The position numbers were made by a program, and so were the translations under genes. Positions 36,496 to 47,693 of a DNA stretch of 64,000 bases are shown one piece after another. The notes below the pieces were generated by a model that searched no databases, had not been told where the DNA came from, and saw only the letters and a program-made list of their open reading frames with translations. Source of the stretch: Rheum nobile (taxonomy: Eukaryota; Streptophyta; Magnoliopsida; Caryophyllales; Polygonaceae); NCBI GenBank assembly GCA_027886185.1, contig WOAB01000583.1, forward strand, positions 1,674,001 through 1,738,000, written 5' to 3'. Each line of letters starts with the position of its first letter. Position 1 is the stretch's first letter.

Positions 36496-37322
36496 TTCTC
36501 GTTCGTTAATAAGTGTTGTTTTAGCCTCTTTTTTTTTTAAGTATTTGTCATTTTAGGATTTCAGAGATAATGATTTATTGATGAGTTACGAGATATGCTA
36601 TTGGAAACTACACATATTGGGGCATTATCAACGACCCCATATGTCAACTTTGCTCAGCTGCCCCGAAAACTAAAATCCATATGTGGCTTGAATGTCCTTT
36701 CATAAAGAAAGTCTTCTCTATCACCATGCAATGGATGAACATCAACTCCTCCTTTGTGGACCTTAAAGAATGGGCGGAATGGCTGGACAACACCACAAGA
36801 ACAACCTCTACACTCTACAAGTTTAGATGCACAACGCTCACCTCTATTGTCTACTTCACTTGGCAAGCCCGTAACAAGAAAATTTACTAGGCCAAAACTT
36901 CAACTCTTGAGAAATGCAGCATGCTCATTAAACTCTCAATGAAAGAAATACTCCATGTCAATGAGAAGCAGTGAACATAACTAGAATAACTGGAGTTATT
37001 TGCTAGGATTTTTTACCCTTTTTTGTTCCCCTAGCTTTCATTGAGATGTCGCCTTGGAGTGATCTTTGACAAACACTGTCATTTTGTGGTATGTGATCTG
37101 TAAATTTCTCCTTATTAATCTACCGTAACCTTTCAAAAAAAAAAAAATTGCACATATTGTCATTTTTTGTGTAAATTCTCTTTACTTATTGATTAGAAAT
37201 GAAATGAGTTATTATTACTGTATAATTTTTTTTTAAAAAATATGGTATTTTATTTAAATATTGTATTTTTTTAATAATTGTGTCAATTGCTAAAATAACA
37301 ACTATTATTAAATAAAGACACT
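36496..37322. mobile_element. Stowaway-like MITE split by a truncated LINE
   Basis: The outer parts 36496-36619 and 37151-37322 match in order the reverse complement of the Stowaway-like element at 43926-44217: GTTAATAAGTGT near the left end, TTGATGAGTTACGA in the middle and GCTAAAATAAC near the right end. A LINE fragment with its own duplication sits between them. The right end is worn, so the boundary is approximate. Confidence 0.65.
36620..37150 (+). mobile_element. 5'-truncated LINE remnant with poly(A) and target duplication
   Basis: CACATATTG at 36611-36619 and 37151-37159 flanks a 0.53-kb insert ending in a poly(A) run (about 37136-37147). The insert codes for the zf-RVT region found after LINE reverse transcriptase (ICQLCSAAPKTKIHMWLECP and IVYFTWQARNKKIY), then a 3' UTR. 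Severe 5' truncation plus poly(A) plus a 9-bp duplication is typical of target-primed reverse transcription. Confidence 0.85.
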
Positions 37323-37708
37323 ATTTTGCTATTATTTTCCATGGATAATATTTTCTTAATACAGTATGTACTTATACATCAATTAATGTCAATACATGAC
37401 AGAGTAGATCTTAGAAGGGGGCAAATTATATGAAATACTCCGTATTCCGTATTCCGTATTCCGTATTCAAATGAAATTATTGGGAGCATTAGTACGGAAT
37501 TATTAGGAGGTTTGATGTTTGAGTTGGTGATTTGATTGGACTGTTTCCAAGTTTTTTTCACCAATATAGGTGAATGTCGTACAGGGCAATTACTGGATGT
37601 CTGGTGTTCTGGTAAATTGACAGTAAATACCCATAATTTGTCAAATCTAGGGGATACGGTAAAGCCTAATGTGTCGGTGCAAACAAGTATATTATTATTT
37701 ATATTTTG
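37323..37708. other. AT-rich spacer with a CGTATTC microsatellite
   Basis: Four units of the 7-mer CGTATTC lie at 37441-37468. Otherwise nothing is supported. Confidence 0.6.
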
Positions 37709-38227
37709 GAAAATTTATGTTATTGTCTCTAAATTCAGGGTTATTTTTGTTAGTGTTTCATAATTAAGTTTTTTTTGGTTGGTCTTAAGGTTTGGGTTTG
37801 TTTGCTTCGTAATCAATTTTTTTTTATGTTTGTACCATTCCGATTCAAATTGATTAAATCTAAGTCCATCATTGTATTCATCACCCTCAAATTAGTAAAA
37901 TTTGACTCCTAAAATACCCAAATTCATGTTCGAACCATGTCGATTTGAATTCCGAAGCAACAAACCGTTTCCGATCTTAAGAATTTAAAGCGGAATGGTT
38001 CGAGTATGGATTTGATTGTTTTAGGAGTCGAATCCTACTAAGTTGAGGTCAATAAACATAATGATGAGCTTCAATTTGATCAATTTGAACCGAAATGATA
38101 CGGATATGGAAAATTTCGGTTACCAAGCGAACAAATTCAAACCTTAGGGGCACTAAACGGAAAAAACTTAATTGTGGGACACCAACAAGAATAACCCTAA
38201 ATTCAGGGATACCAATAGGAATTTCCC
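37709..38227. mobile_element. Mutator-type foldback MITE, 519 bp
   Basis: The two ends form long inverted repeats of about 110 bp. The left end reads CTCTAAATTCAGGGTTA and CATAATTAAGTTTTTT, and the complement of the right end reads CCTGAATTTAGGGTTA and CACAATTAAGTTTTTT. A perfect 9-bp direct duplication TTATATTTT flanks it (37700-37708 and 38228-38236). Long TIRs and a 9-bp duplication are the marks of the Mutator superfamily. There is no transposase, so it is non-autonomous. Confidence 0.88.
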
Positions 38228-38247
38228 TTATATTTTTAACACAATTA

Positions 38248-38473
38248 TTATTAAATATAATTATTAAGTTAAAATATTGTAATTTTTTAATTTATATTTC
38301 AATAACTATCCACCTCATTTTTAACAAAAAATAAGGAGAATTTACATAGATTATATTAAGATATGCAACTTTCCATAACATATCTCGTAATTTACCTAAA
38401 AAACTTTAAAACGACAAATATCTCTTAACAAAAATTAAAGCCTAAAATAACATTTATTTCTCAAGAGAGGGAG
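38248..38473. mobile_element. Partial Stowaway-like MITE
   Basis: Colinear with 44000-44217 (AAGTTAAAATATTGTAATTTTTT, ACCTCATTTTTAAC, GGAGAATTTACATA, AACATATCTCGTAA) and ending AGAGAGGGAGTA. The left terminal repeat is missing, probably replaced by the Mutator-type element just upstream. Confidence 0.6.
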
Positions 38474-40724
38474 TATAATCTTGGACCACTCAATCTTACA
38501 AGGTTTTCACATAATAGAATATTTATATTTAACAATAATATTTCATCCGTTAAGAAATAAGTTTCTTTTTAATTTAATATAGATTTTTGCCAATCAATAG
38601 TTGTCATTCTAACTATTTTAGGTAAAAAGTTACTAATTGGTGGATTATAATGATTATTTTCCAAAAATTGGATTTTTTAGCATTTTAAAAGAGACATGCA
38701 AAATTAGTAGATAAATAAACAACTAAAAGTATAATCATTTTATCCAAATAACAACACTCTTAAAATTTGTGTCAAGAGCTAAAAGACACTTATTTCGTAA
38801 CGAAGCGAGTATAATTTAGCTATTAATTTAACTTTTTACTATAAATTTATCCATTCCAAATTAAATATCATTTTTAAATATAATTTTTTAACATGTGTTC
38901 GTAGACACGCACTAAAAATACCCATCTTAAAAAACGAACAAGATAGGTTATACTTAACCACTTTAGGCATTAAATAACTTCATTAGTTATAAAGTCTTTT
39001 TATTTAAAAAATGCTTTTATAAATTCTGATAAATATGTCATATAGTTATTTTATTATTCATTTATCATTGTGTCTTTATAATTCAAAAATACTTATTTAG
39101 AAGGAAAAAAACACACAAAATACACCTTTATTACAAAACTCTAATTTTCAACCAAAAAGTATTTACAAACACTGAAACACCTTACCTAATAATTTAAAAA
39201 AAATTCTCACAAAACACACTTCATTACAAAAACTCTACTTTTCAGCCATTTTTCAACAATCAAGTGTTTTATGTTTTTACCTTACTACCCTCTCCTCCCC
39301 ATTTTTAAGTAAAATACGTCCAATGACAAGAAAAAAAAAACTTTCCCTTGATTTAGAAAAGAAAGAAACAATACAAAGTGAAATTGAAGTATGCAAAATC
39401 CTTAACAAGTTACATCCAATAAACTTTAAATTTCTTGCGGTGTACTGGTGGTGTTCCATGTTAAGAGATCGATGCGTATCCAACCGTGGGGGATCATTTG
39501 ATCAGCAATTGGAAGAAGAAACCAGGCAACCAAAAGATCATAAAATGGCAGTTTTGATTAACAACGGGAAGAAGAGATCAAAAGGGTGAAGACTAGAAGA
39601 AGGGTAGTGAAGTGAAAACAATAAAAATTTCAGGAGTGCTATTTTTGCATAAATTGAAAATAAGAAGTGATTAAGTGCAAAAAGTAGTAAACTTAGGGAT
39701 GGTTAAGCGCCATTATCCACAAAGATCTTATGCAAGTGAAGGTAGTAATAGATAAATCTTAAATTTAATACGGAGTATCAACTAGTGATGATTAATATTT
39801 AATTTAATTTATACACAATTCTAGATGATGAGTATGAAAACGAACAGTTATATGCAAATGTATGACTATATACAATTCCTGTAAACTTTTATTGAAAATG
39901 TGTGTTAAGTTGTATGTACACGTCTACTTTCAACCACGTATGCATCTACGTTATATTTGTTGCATCATCTTTTGATGTGTTTCTATAAGTACACTTTATC
40001 ACCTCAATCAGACCCATTTTAATAATTTAAAACTATTTTGCCCTTGATATACTCATGAAAACCAAGCTTGGCCCAAGGTCCTAGGAATTACATATCACTC
40101 AAACTCGAGTTTGTCCCCATTGATCTAGATTAGATACTAAGAATCTATTATATATTTATTAAACCAAAACTCTTCTATGTCACATGACATTCTCCTATTA
40201 AACCCATTCCCTTTTTATGTCACATGGCATTCTCTTATTCTTTCTATCACATGTCGTTTTTTCATTTTTTTTAAAGAATTTATTATAATAAATATATATC
40301 AGATTCTTCTATTTTCTAAACTAAATATGTCAATCAAAAGAATGATCTGCAAAAATCTATTTTTCCAAAAATTAATATAATAATTACATATAAGATTATT
40401 TTATTTCCAAAACTAAACATGTCAATTAAAAGCATCTACCTTATATATATTATCTTATTTCCATAATTAAACACGAATAAAGGCAAAAGTCAAATACAAT
40501 TAGTACTTCCTTATTTGGTTAATTGCTGAAACACGTAATAACTATATGCTTTTGCCGTAATATTTATTATAAATAAGCTAACAACTCGACAGTCTCTTTT
40601 CTAATAATTGAACCAACAAATATATTTATTCAATTTTCATCACCTTTAAATAAAGAATACGATATATAATAAGGAAAATCTAGATACTATACTAAATCCC
40701 TAATTATCTATTTTACGTGTCAAC
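38474..40724. other. Gene-free AT-rich stretch
   Basis: Several MITE-like fragments are visible (for example 38540-38820, with TTTATTTCGTAACGAAGCGAG at its end), but no complete element and no credible gene. A short repeated phrase TATGTCACATG(A/G)CATTCTC occurs at about 40175 and 40218. Frames in this stretch are short and run through low-complexity DNA. Confidence 0.4.
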
Positions 40725-41303
40725 TAGAGCTGTCAATCAGGTCGGTCAAGTCGGGTTCGGTTATTTCGGGTTCGGGTTGAGAACGGGTTGGGTCATTTCG
40801 CATAACAGGTCAAGCCAGTCGGGTCATTACAGGTCAGCGGGCGGTTCGGGTTAACCAACGGGTCAAGAGCGTCATTTTTTAAATATTTTGCTCACTATTT
40901 AAATATTATTAAATAGTTAAAAACTAATTTAAATATGTCAAAATAAGTTGAAATGAATTAAAATAATAATAATATTAATAATTATTTTAATGTACTTGAT
41001 ATTAGTAGACCAAATTTTTTTTAAAATTTTTTTTATTATATTAATTTATACATTTCTACATTATAACAAATTATATAAGTACAATAATGTTCTTTTTTTA
41101 GGATATTAAGCATATTATCATTATTTATATGTCATTTATCATATATATTTTATGTTATATTTTATTAATACTCCACATTTATTCGTTAATCGGGTCGGGT
41201 TCGGTCTCGGTAAATTCGGATTATCAAAATTTAGGTCAGGTCGGGTCCAAAAGCGGGTCGGTCAGGTCGGTAAAACGGGTTCGGTCACTTTTTGACAGCT
41301 CTA
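40725..41303. mobile_element. hAT-type non-autonomous element, 579 bp
   Basis: The terminal inverted repeats TAGAGCTGTCAA (left) and TTGACAGCTCTA (right) are perfect over 12 bp. A perfect 8-bp duplication GTGTCAAC lies at 40717-40724 and 41304-41311. Both the 8-bp duplication and the TAGAGCTGTCAA ends are hAT marks. The subterminal parts are GGGTCGGGTTCGG-like repeats around an AT-rich core. No transposase. Confidence 0.92.
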
Positions 41304-42710
41304 GTGTCAACCCATGAGCAATGCCACGTAGGCAAATCTCAATATACAGTTACAATTTTATTCCTCTCTAATTTTGATATCTACTTATTCTATTTTCTAT
41401 CTATTTATTTTTTCACTTAAAATAACTTACCTTAATTATGCACATATTATAATCTCAAATATTATTAATATATTTTTACCTTATTAGTTTCTTTTTATTT
41501 GTAAATAAAATTATTCATAAGATATATTTTATCTTATTAGTTACGTTACTTCTTATTTGTAATTAAAATTATTTATAATATATATATGTGTATATTCAAA
41601 ATTATTCATAAGATATATACGTTTTAAGTTTTAACCATGTAAAAAGTACACTTTTCAAATATATATACCTAAAAATGTAATGTACTTATAGTTTTAATGC
41701 TTAAATTTATATATATAATTGATAACATGCAATTGAAAATATAATTGGTCAAATATAATTCATGACACAAAAGTGATAATATATATTACAAAATATTTGA
41801 ATTAATATATCTGATTTAACTATTTTTTCTTTTTGATTAATTATACATAATTAATCATTCTCATTGCTTAAGTCTAATTTATATATTTTCTTATTCAGTT
41901 ATTTGTATGAAATTCTTTATCACCATATGTTCAAGTGATTGAGCTTATAATTTACCAGTTTAATTTTTATAAATATTTAATAATATTTTAATTTTAATTT
42001 TTTTATTCAGATCTGTACAAGGCACGTGGACATATGCTAGTAATAGATTTAAAGTTATCTATAAATTAAAATTTTATATTTACGAATAATCGAATGAAAA
42101 CAAACCCTTAACTCTCATTGCATATGTATGGGTGGACAAATGACAATATATATTAATCTCATACCCGCACCGGATTGTATGGTAGCTTACTATGTATCCG
42201 CATAATTTGAATATTTCAACATCGGCTGGCCTACTTAAATAATAAATCTTCTTATTCTTCACTCATGATCTATTGATTTTCATATACAAGGTTCATCACA
42301 AAAAATTACTCTGCCAAATCAATTTCCTTATAAATTTATCTCTATTTTCTGTTTATACTACGAAAATTTAAAAATAAAGGGTGACGGGATCGATCCCAAG
42401 AAATCGTCGAATAGCAGTAAGGGCTCTCCCTACCACCCTGCTGGTTCAGCCCCTGAATATGGTCATTTTCATCGTCCAAGTCTTACATAATTCCATGTGA
42501 ACATGAAATTATGGGAGATAAAATAGCGAGAATCCAACGATATATAACTTTAACGTACATTGACTTTTAGGAAGAATAAATATACAGGTTGAGATTCGGA
42601 GAGGATGGGAAGGGAAAAGAGGAATGAGAAGCAAACAGAGTGTCCCGATCGCTTTTCAAAAATTCGGCAAAAATTCGACACGATCAAATTATTCGCGAAA
42701 AAGGCGAATT
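41304..42710. other. Gene-free AT-rich stretch
   Basis: Low-complexity A/T sequence to about 42300, then sequence of mixed composition. The inverted arm described with the minisatellite lies at 42650-42710. No gene supported. Confidence 0.4.
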
Positions 42711-43172
42711 CGCGTGCACACGAAGTGCAGATTTGTGTGCATGCCAAATACATTGTTGTGTTCATGTCAAATACACTACAGTGTGCACGCAAAGTGCATA
42801 GGGAATGAACAAAACGTGTGCACATGAAAACACGATTGTGTGCATGCGAATTATACTACCGTTTGCATGTGAAGTATACTATTGTGTGCATGTGAAAATT
42901 ATATGTTTGAACATACGAAATGCACTACGTGCTATGTGTGCATGTGAAATAACGTAGGTGTGCATGTGTGCACATGAAAATAACATATGCGTGCATGCGA
43001 AAATGACTCAAAGCGCATACGAAATAACATGTATGCATATGTATGAAAACCAACGAAAATAACCTACGTACGTGTGCATACGGAAATGACATGTGTGTGC
43101 ACATGAAAACAACGTGTGTGCATGCAAAACAACGTATGTGTGCATACGGACTAAAGTGCGTGTGCATGCAGG
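42711..43172. repeat. Degenerate minisatellite, about 18 units of about 23 bp
   Basis: The unit is close to GTGTGCATGTGAAAT plus about eight variable bases. It recurs across 460 bp with many substitutions and length changes. The arms outside it are inverted relative to each other: AATTCGGCAAAAATTCGACAC at 42662 against the complement of TCGACTGTGCCGAATT at 43194-43209. Frames on both strands here (42605-42827, 42925-43387) are by-products of the repeat. Confidence 0.8.
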
Positions 43173-43653
43173 ACGCGTTTTTTCGTGAAAAATTCGACTG
43201 TGCCGAATTGTATCCGATTTTTTTTTGCTTGGCTGATCTGGACGCTCTTTTTCTTAATCTAACGGTCTTGAGCGTCCTCACTCTTCTCCTAAGCCCTCAT
43301 TCTCACCTTATTTACTATAAATATAAAGCATGTAAGCCATCTGATAATGTCTCAAGCAAATTGACCACCATAATTAATTCGCTGTAAATTTTGGGTTTTT
43401 TATAAGTCATTGAGCAATGTATTGGGTCCTAATAAATTGATATTGTTTTTTTCTTTTAGCTCAAATTAACAATAATAATATGATAGTAATATTCTCTCAT
43501 TTTATTTCCTCTAATTGCTTAAAATGCTACGATTTTTTACTCTAAAGATATGATACTTATCATATGAATGCTGATTTATTTTGATGGTTAAAACTTAGGT
43601 TTTCACTTGAAAGATGGTTATGACAACATGCATATATAAACCATTTAACAAAT
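43173..43653. other. Spacer right of the minisatellite
   Basis: The right inverted arm lies at 43173-43215. After it is ordinary AT-rich sequence with no gene. Confidence 0.4.
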
Positions 43654-43870
43654 ACTCCATCCGTTCAGATACAATATAGTCTTTTTAACTCACAATTTTG
43701 TTAATTTTTTTTGTCATTTTAAAGTTTTAGGTAATGATATGTTGATGAGTTACGATGTTTGTCATTAAAAATTACACATATTAATATTATCTATTGGTTA
43801 CAAATAAGGTGGTAATGGTAAGTTCTAGGAAAAGTTTTTACTCCATAGTATTTTAGTGTAATTATTACTC
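43654..43870. mobile_element. Fragment of the Stowaway-like family
   Basis: It contains ACTCCATCCGTTCAGATAC at the left and the family phrases GTTGATGAGTTACGATG and ATTACACATATT, in the same orientation as 36496-37322. No right terminal repeat was found. Confidence 0.5.
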
Positions 43871-43925
43871 CTTCCGTTAATAAATAAGCATCATTTTAGT
43901 AGTATTAGAATTTTGTAAATTAATA

Positions 43926-44217
43926 CTCCCTTTGTTAAGCAATACTTGTCATTTTAGCTTTTGACACATCTATTAAGAAATGCAATAATTAAGCTAAAAT
44001 ATTACAATTTTTTCAAAAATCTATAATTTAATAATTACTCATCTCATTTTAACTAATGAATGAAGAGAATTTGCATAAAAATATCAATATGTTCAATTTT
44101 CAATAACATATATACATCGTAACTCACTAGTAAATCATTACTTAGACTCTAAAATGATAAATATTTCTTAATAAAAACCGAAGGCTAAAACGACACTAAT
44201 TATTTTAACGGAGAAAG
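43926..44217. mobile_element. Stowaway-like MITE, 292 bp
   Basis: The left end CTCCCTTTGTTAAGCAATAC pairs with the complement of the right end, CTTTCTCCGTTAAAATAATT. Both continue into TTGTCATTTTAGC / GTGTCGTTTTAGC. TA flanks both ends (43924-43925 and 44218-44219), as expected for Tc1/Mariner-type insertion. No coding capacity. Confidence 0.8.
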
Positions 44218-46250
44218 TAGTTTTCATTCTTGCTATTTTAGGTAAAATGTCGTTGGTGAGTTATAATTTTTTTGGATAAGCGTTGATGATGAGTTATAAT
44301 GATTGTTCTTGGGAATTTGGTTTTTGACTATTTTATTGTCATATATCTTTACCCATTGGTTTAAAAAGAGACATGCAAAAATATTAGATAAAAAAGTAAC
44401 TAAAAGTAGGAACATCTTACCTAAATAAAGACATTCTTAAAGTTTATGTCAATAGTTAAAATAACATTTATTTTTAACATATAGAATATATTCTTTAATG
44501 ATTGTGTAGATGACTAAAATGACATTTTATAGTGAACATATGGAGTATATGGTGTAGTGTAGGTAGGTACTAGAGTATTCCGTGCATGAATGCATTCAAG
44601 ATTGCTAGTGGCCACTCAATTTGCATTATGAATTAGGACAATTAACACCCATATTCAAAGTACCATGTGTGTGGTTTGGCCTCTTCCGATGAATCAAACC
44701 CATCGCTTCTAGAAGCCCTAATGATGAAATGCTGATGGGTGGGTAAAGAAAATTATAATGATAAAAATGTAAATTAAGCAAATCCATAAATAAGAAGACT
44801 TTTCACAAAACATAAATGCTTATTACCACTCATTTCTAGGTTCTTTTGCTTTATCTTTTTCTAGTTTATTTTTTGTGTTGTTGTTATGTTTATTACTTTA
44901 TCGGTTTTTCCAACAGCTGATGTATTCGGCCTCTCAAAATTACATTCATGTTTGTTTATAATTTTGAATTATTACCTTATCAAAAAAAAAAATCAACGCA
45001 CTTTCTATCGTTTTTGGACGTTAATACCATCCCCGAGATATGGGGTTAATTGTTGAGAAGAAAGCAAGAACAACTGCCGAAACCTACGATAACTGCAAAT
45101 TCTTCCAGGCTCCACACACATCAACGCCCACAAGCAACTTATCTAGCCTCCAATATTGCAGTTCTGTGTGGACAATAATTAATTGTGTAGGTTTTGTCGT
45201 AAAGGCAAGGAGGAGTTTGATTTGTGAAATTAAAATTTTCAAAGCGGACCAAATTATTGTAATTACAGATGAATTGGGATTGAATGAGTTTGATAACTCA
45301 ATTTTTTTGAATATATTTGATGCTAATTGTAAGTACACTCTAGGGCAGAACCAACAAATTGCATCGAACAATCAAGAAAATTTGATAGTGTTGGTTTAGC
45401 TATTAAAAAAATTATTTCCATTAATTCCGATCTTATATTTTTTTGTGACGAGTATATTTTGATATGGTTAATCAAGATTATGGCTAAATTGTTTAATAAG
45501 TTATTGGATTTGTTTCATCATGAGTTCTGGGAAGTGCAAGAGATGAAGATGTGGCAGCAAAAGAGCTTAATTCATATCAAAACATAAATCAGACGAAAAA
45601 GAAGAGCTTTGTTAAATTGGGGCAAATATGTAAGCGTTAGGTTTTAACTCATAATTTATATGGGTATTTTAGTCAATAAATTTTTATGAAGTGTGACATA
45701 TGGTAAAATATATGTGATAATAGGCAGTCCCCTTCACAATATCGTCCAATGAAAGATTTGGTGTTCATTCGCAAAATGTCCCCTAATTTTAATGTAAAAA
45801 AACCATTTAATCATGTAAAAAGCCCCTCCTTACATTTTTTAAGCAAAACCCTAACTTGGATACTTTGTATGGAAGAATCTTACACTTAGTAAATACCATT
45901 TTTTTCGTCTGGTACACAGATTACACGTAGCTAAAAGGTTACATACTTATTTGAACAAGGAAAATGTTATACTTCTTAAACCTTGACATCATTTTCTATC
46001 CGTTTATGGAATGGGCCAGCCCAATCAGAACCGAGTTAGGGCTATTCCGACCCATTTCATGAAAGAAACGAGACATTTGTACTTGAGCTTATAAATTTAT
46101 AATAGGGCCATTTTGTAATGAGCGCGCTTAATATTAAGGCTTGATACTAGCTTGAACTCACTTGAACTTGAGATATAACTCGTGTGAGAAATGGGCCCTG
46201 ATAGATTTGTGATTGTATTTTATTTTTAAAAACAAAACTAATTAGGATGA
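44218..46250. other. Gene-free stretch with one unassigned ORF
   Basis: 45040-45399 (+) is open for 119 codons (MGLIVEKKARTTAETYDN...). It lacks any motif I recognise and has no splice or UTR support, so I do not call it a gene. Parts of 44240-44480 look like another MITE fragment. Nothing else is supported. Confidence 0.4.
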
Positions 46251-46463
46251 CTAACTAGATGATATGCGAGTAGTAGTCCATCCTAGAGTATCCTGATAGA
46301 TGAGCCGGAGCAAAACAAAGTCCTCACTTAAACCAGTGGCATGGATTGCATGACCTAAATGCGTTAATCTATCCTTCACGTAGTTAGTTTTTCTGAAAAT
46401 ATGACAGTTTATTATTTCCGAGAACCATAACAAATTTAGTTTGGAATATGAGATGATCATCAC
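46251..46463 (-). pseudogene. Possible relic of a LINE-type RNase H C-terminus
   Basis: A 70-codon frame with CHIFRKTNYVKDRLTHLGHAI resembles the end of the RNase H domain in plant LINEs, where a FRE.N..AD.LA motif is followed by a hydrophobic tail. No catalytic part and no poly(A) are visible. Weak call. Confidence 0.3.
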
Positions 46464-46595
46464 AATTCATGCGGGCAACTTCATGTTCTTTTAAAGGCAT
46501 TATTACCTTCAATTTCTAACTTTGTGATCCCTAATTATTTAGCTACAAACAATAGTATTGTACTAGTGCATTTGGTAAAATCAGCATTCTTACAT

Positions 46596-46714
46596 TTCAT
46601 GTAGTTGCTCTGCTTGTGCTAAATTTGAATTGAATTGATGCTGCTAATATCATCCTTGCCAACTGATATTAGTGATTCAATTCAAATTTAGCACAACCAA
46701 AGCAACTACATGAA
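46596..46714. ncRNA. 119-nt hairpin, MIRNA-precursor-like or short foldback
   Basis: The left arm (46596-46652) and right arm (46664-46714) are complementary over more than 50 nt: TTCATGTAGTTGCT pairs with AGCAACTACATGAA, TGTGCTAAATTTGAATTGAA with TTCAATTCAAATTTAGCACA, and CTAATATCA with TGATATTAG. The loop is 11 nt. Mismatches are a few single bases plus one small bulge, which is the geometry of plant miRNA precursors. I recognise no known mature miRNA. A young MITE-like foldback is the alternative. Confidence 0.45.
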
Positions 46715-47693
46715 TTTTTTTATGGAGAGCTCCGACCTAATTAGAGTATAATTGTGGTTGTGGACCATTCCAAAAGACTAGTAAAACGAAGAATACACTT
46801 AAGAGCTCAAATCCATAATCGTAGCTCCATTTGGCAGTCAAAATAATAGGAAAGCGGGAGATTTTAGTGACTTGCAATATCAAATCCAGAATCGTTATAG
46901 AGAGATTAGTATAGAAGCATACTCTAAATGATCAAGAACAACTTAAAGACCTTGTAGGATGAAGTCCAAGACCATCGGAGACGAGAATCAAGATGAAGAT
47001 TTTTTATAACTTTGAAGTTCTCGTTAAAAACATGGATAATGCTCGGTAAAACGGTCATAACGTTAGATACAATATTGATCTCAAGCTCATTCAAGAAGCG
47101 TTGGAAAGCTGACTTGAAGATCTACAACTCTCTAGTTTACAATGAGTTGAAATTCTATCGAAAAAATGATAAAAAACACGATTAGCGAGCTGCTAGGAGA
47201 AGTGTGTACTACCCTGACTTATGTCGGTAGTGCCACACGCCAATGATCTCAGACTTTAATGTCCAAAATCAACTAAACCTTTATTGAAAACCTCCCTCGT
47301 AAATTGAGGGTACTAGTATACATTACAAGACGATATTGAAATTACAGCGGAAGATTTCAAATAAACCCTAATTACATGACTATTTTATCTAATACTTTCA
47401 TTTATTACAAATAAGAAGATTAAATTTCATAACCGAAACAACTTAAGGAAAATACTTCAAAGCCAAATTTCAACTCCAACTTTTCTTCTCTCTGTCGTTA
47501 CATTTAGATAACATGGTATAAACAGCTAGACTGATGTGTCATATGAGATGGATGACACTAGTCAATCATACAAGAAACTAGAGTGGTTTTTAACGGGATC
47601 TTCAAAATTATAAAAATCTTAAATTCTGGGATATAGCAATATTATTTGTATTGAAATAAAATAGAGGACACCACCCACCACCACCTAGTTCTA
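46715..47693. other. LTR-like relic and left flank of the LINE
   Basis: 47207-47590 shares several phrases in order with the LTR-like insertion at 53307-53720: ATTACAGCGGAAG, CAAATAAA and (GA)TGGATGACAC followed by CAA-CAT-CAAGAAA. It seems to be a diverged relative. No coding frame. Confidence 0.35.

Noticed and set aside
39277..39589. Frames of 68 and 88 codons
   Set aside because: AT-rich DNA with A-runs. No recognisable domain.
42711..43172. CRISPR-like array
   Set aside because: Units are degenerate throughout with no constant repeat and unique spacer pattern, and this is a eukaryotic genome.
42925..43387. 118- and 114-codon frames on both strands
   Set aside because: Driven by the 23-bp minisatellite. 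Repetitive His/Cys/Met-rich products with no domain.
45040..45399. 119-codon frame
   Set aside because: No motif, no splice or promoter signal, and a similar-sized frame exists on the other strand.
46596..46714. Known miR171 or miR169 precursor (GATATTAGTGATTCAATTC and CATCCTTGCC look similar)
   Set aside because: The matches to those miRNAs are short and in the wrong part of the hairpin. No full mature sequence is present.
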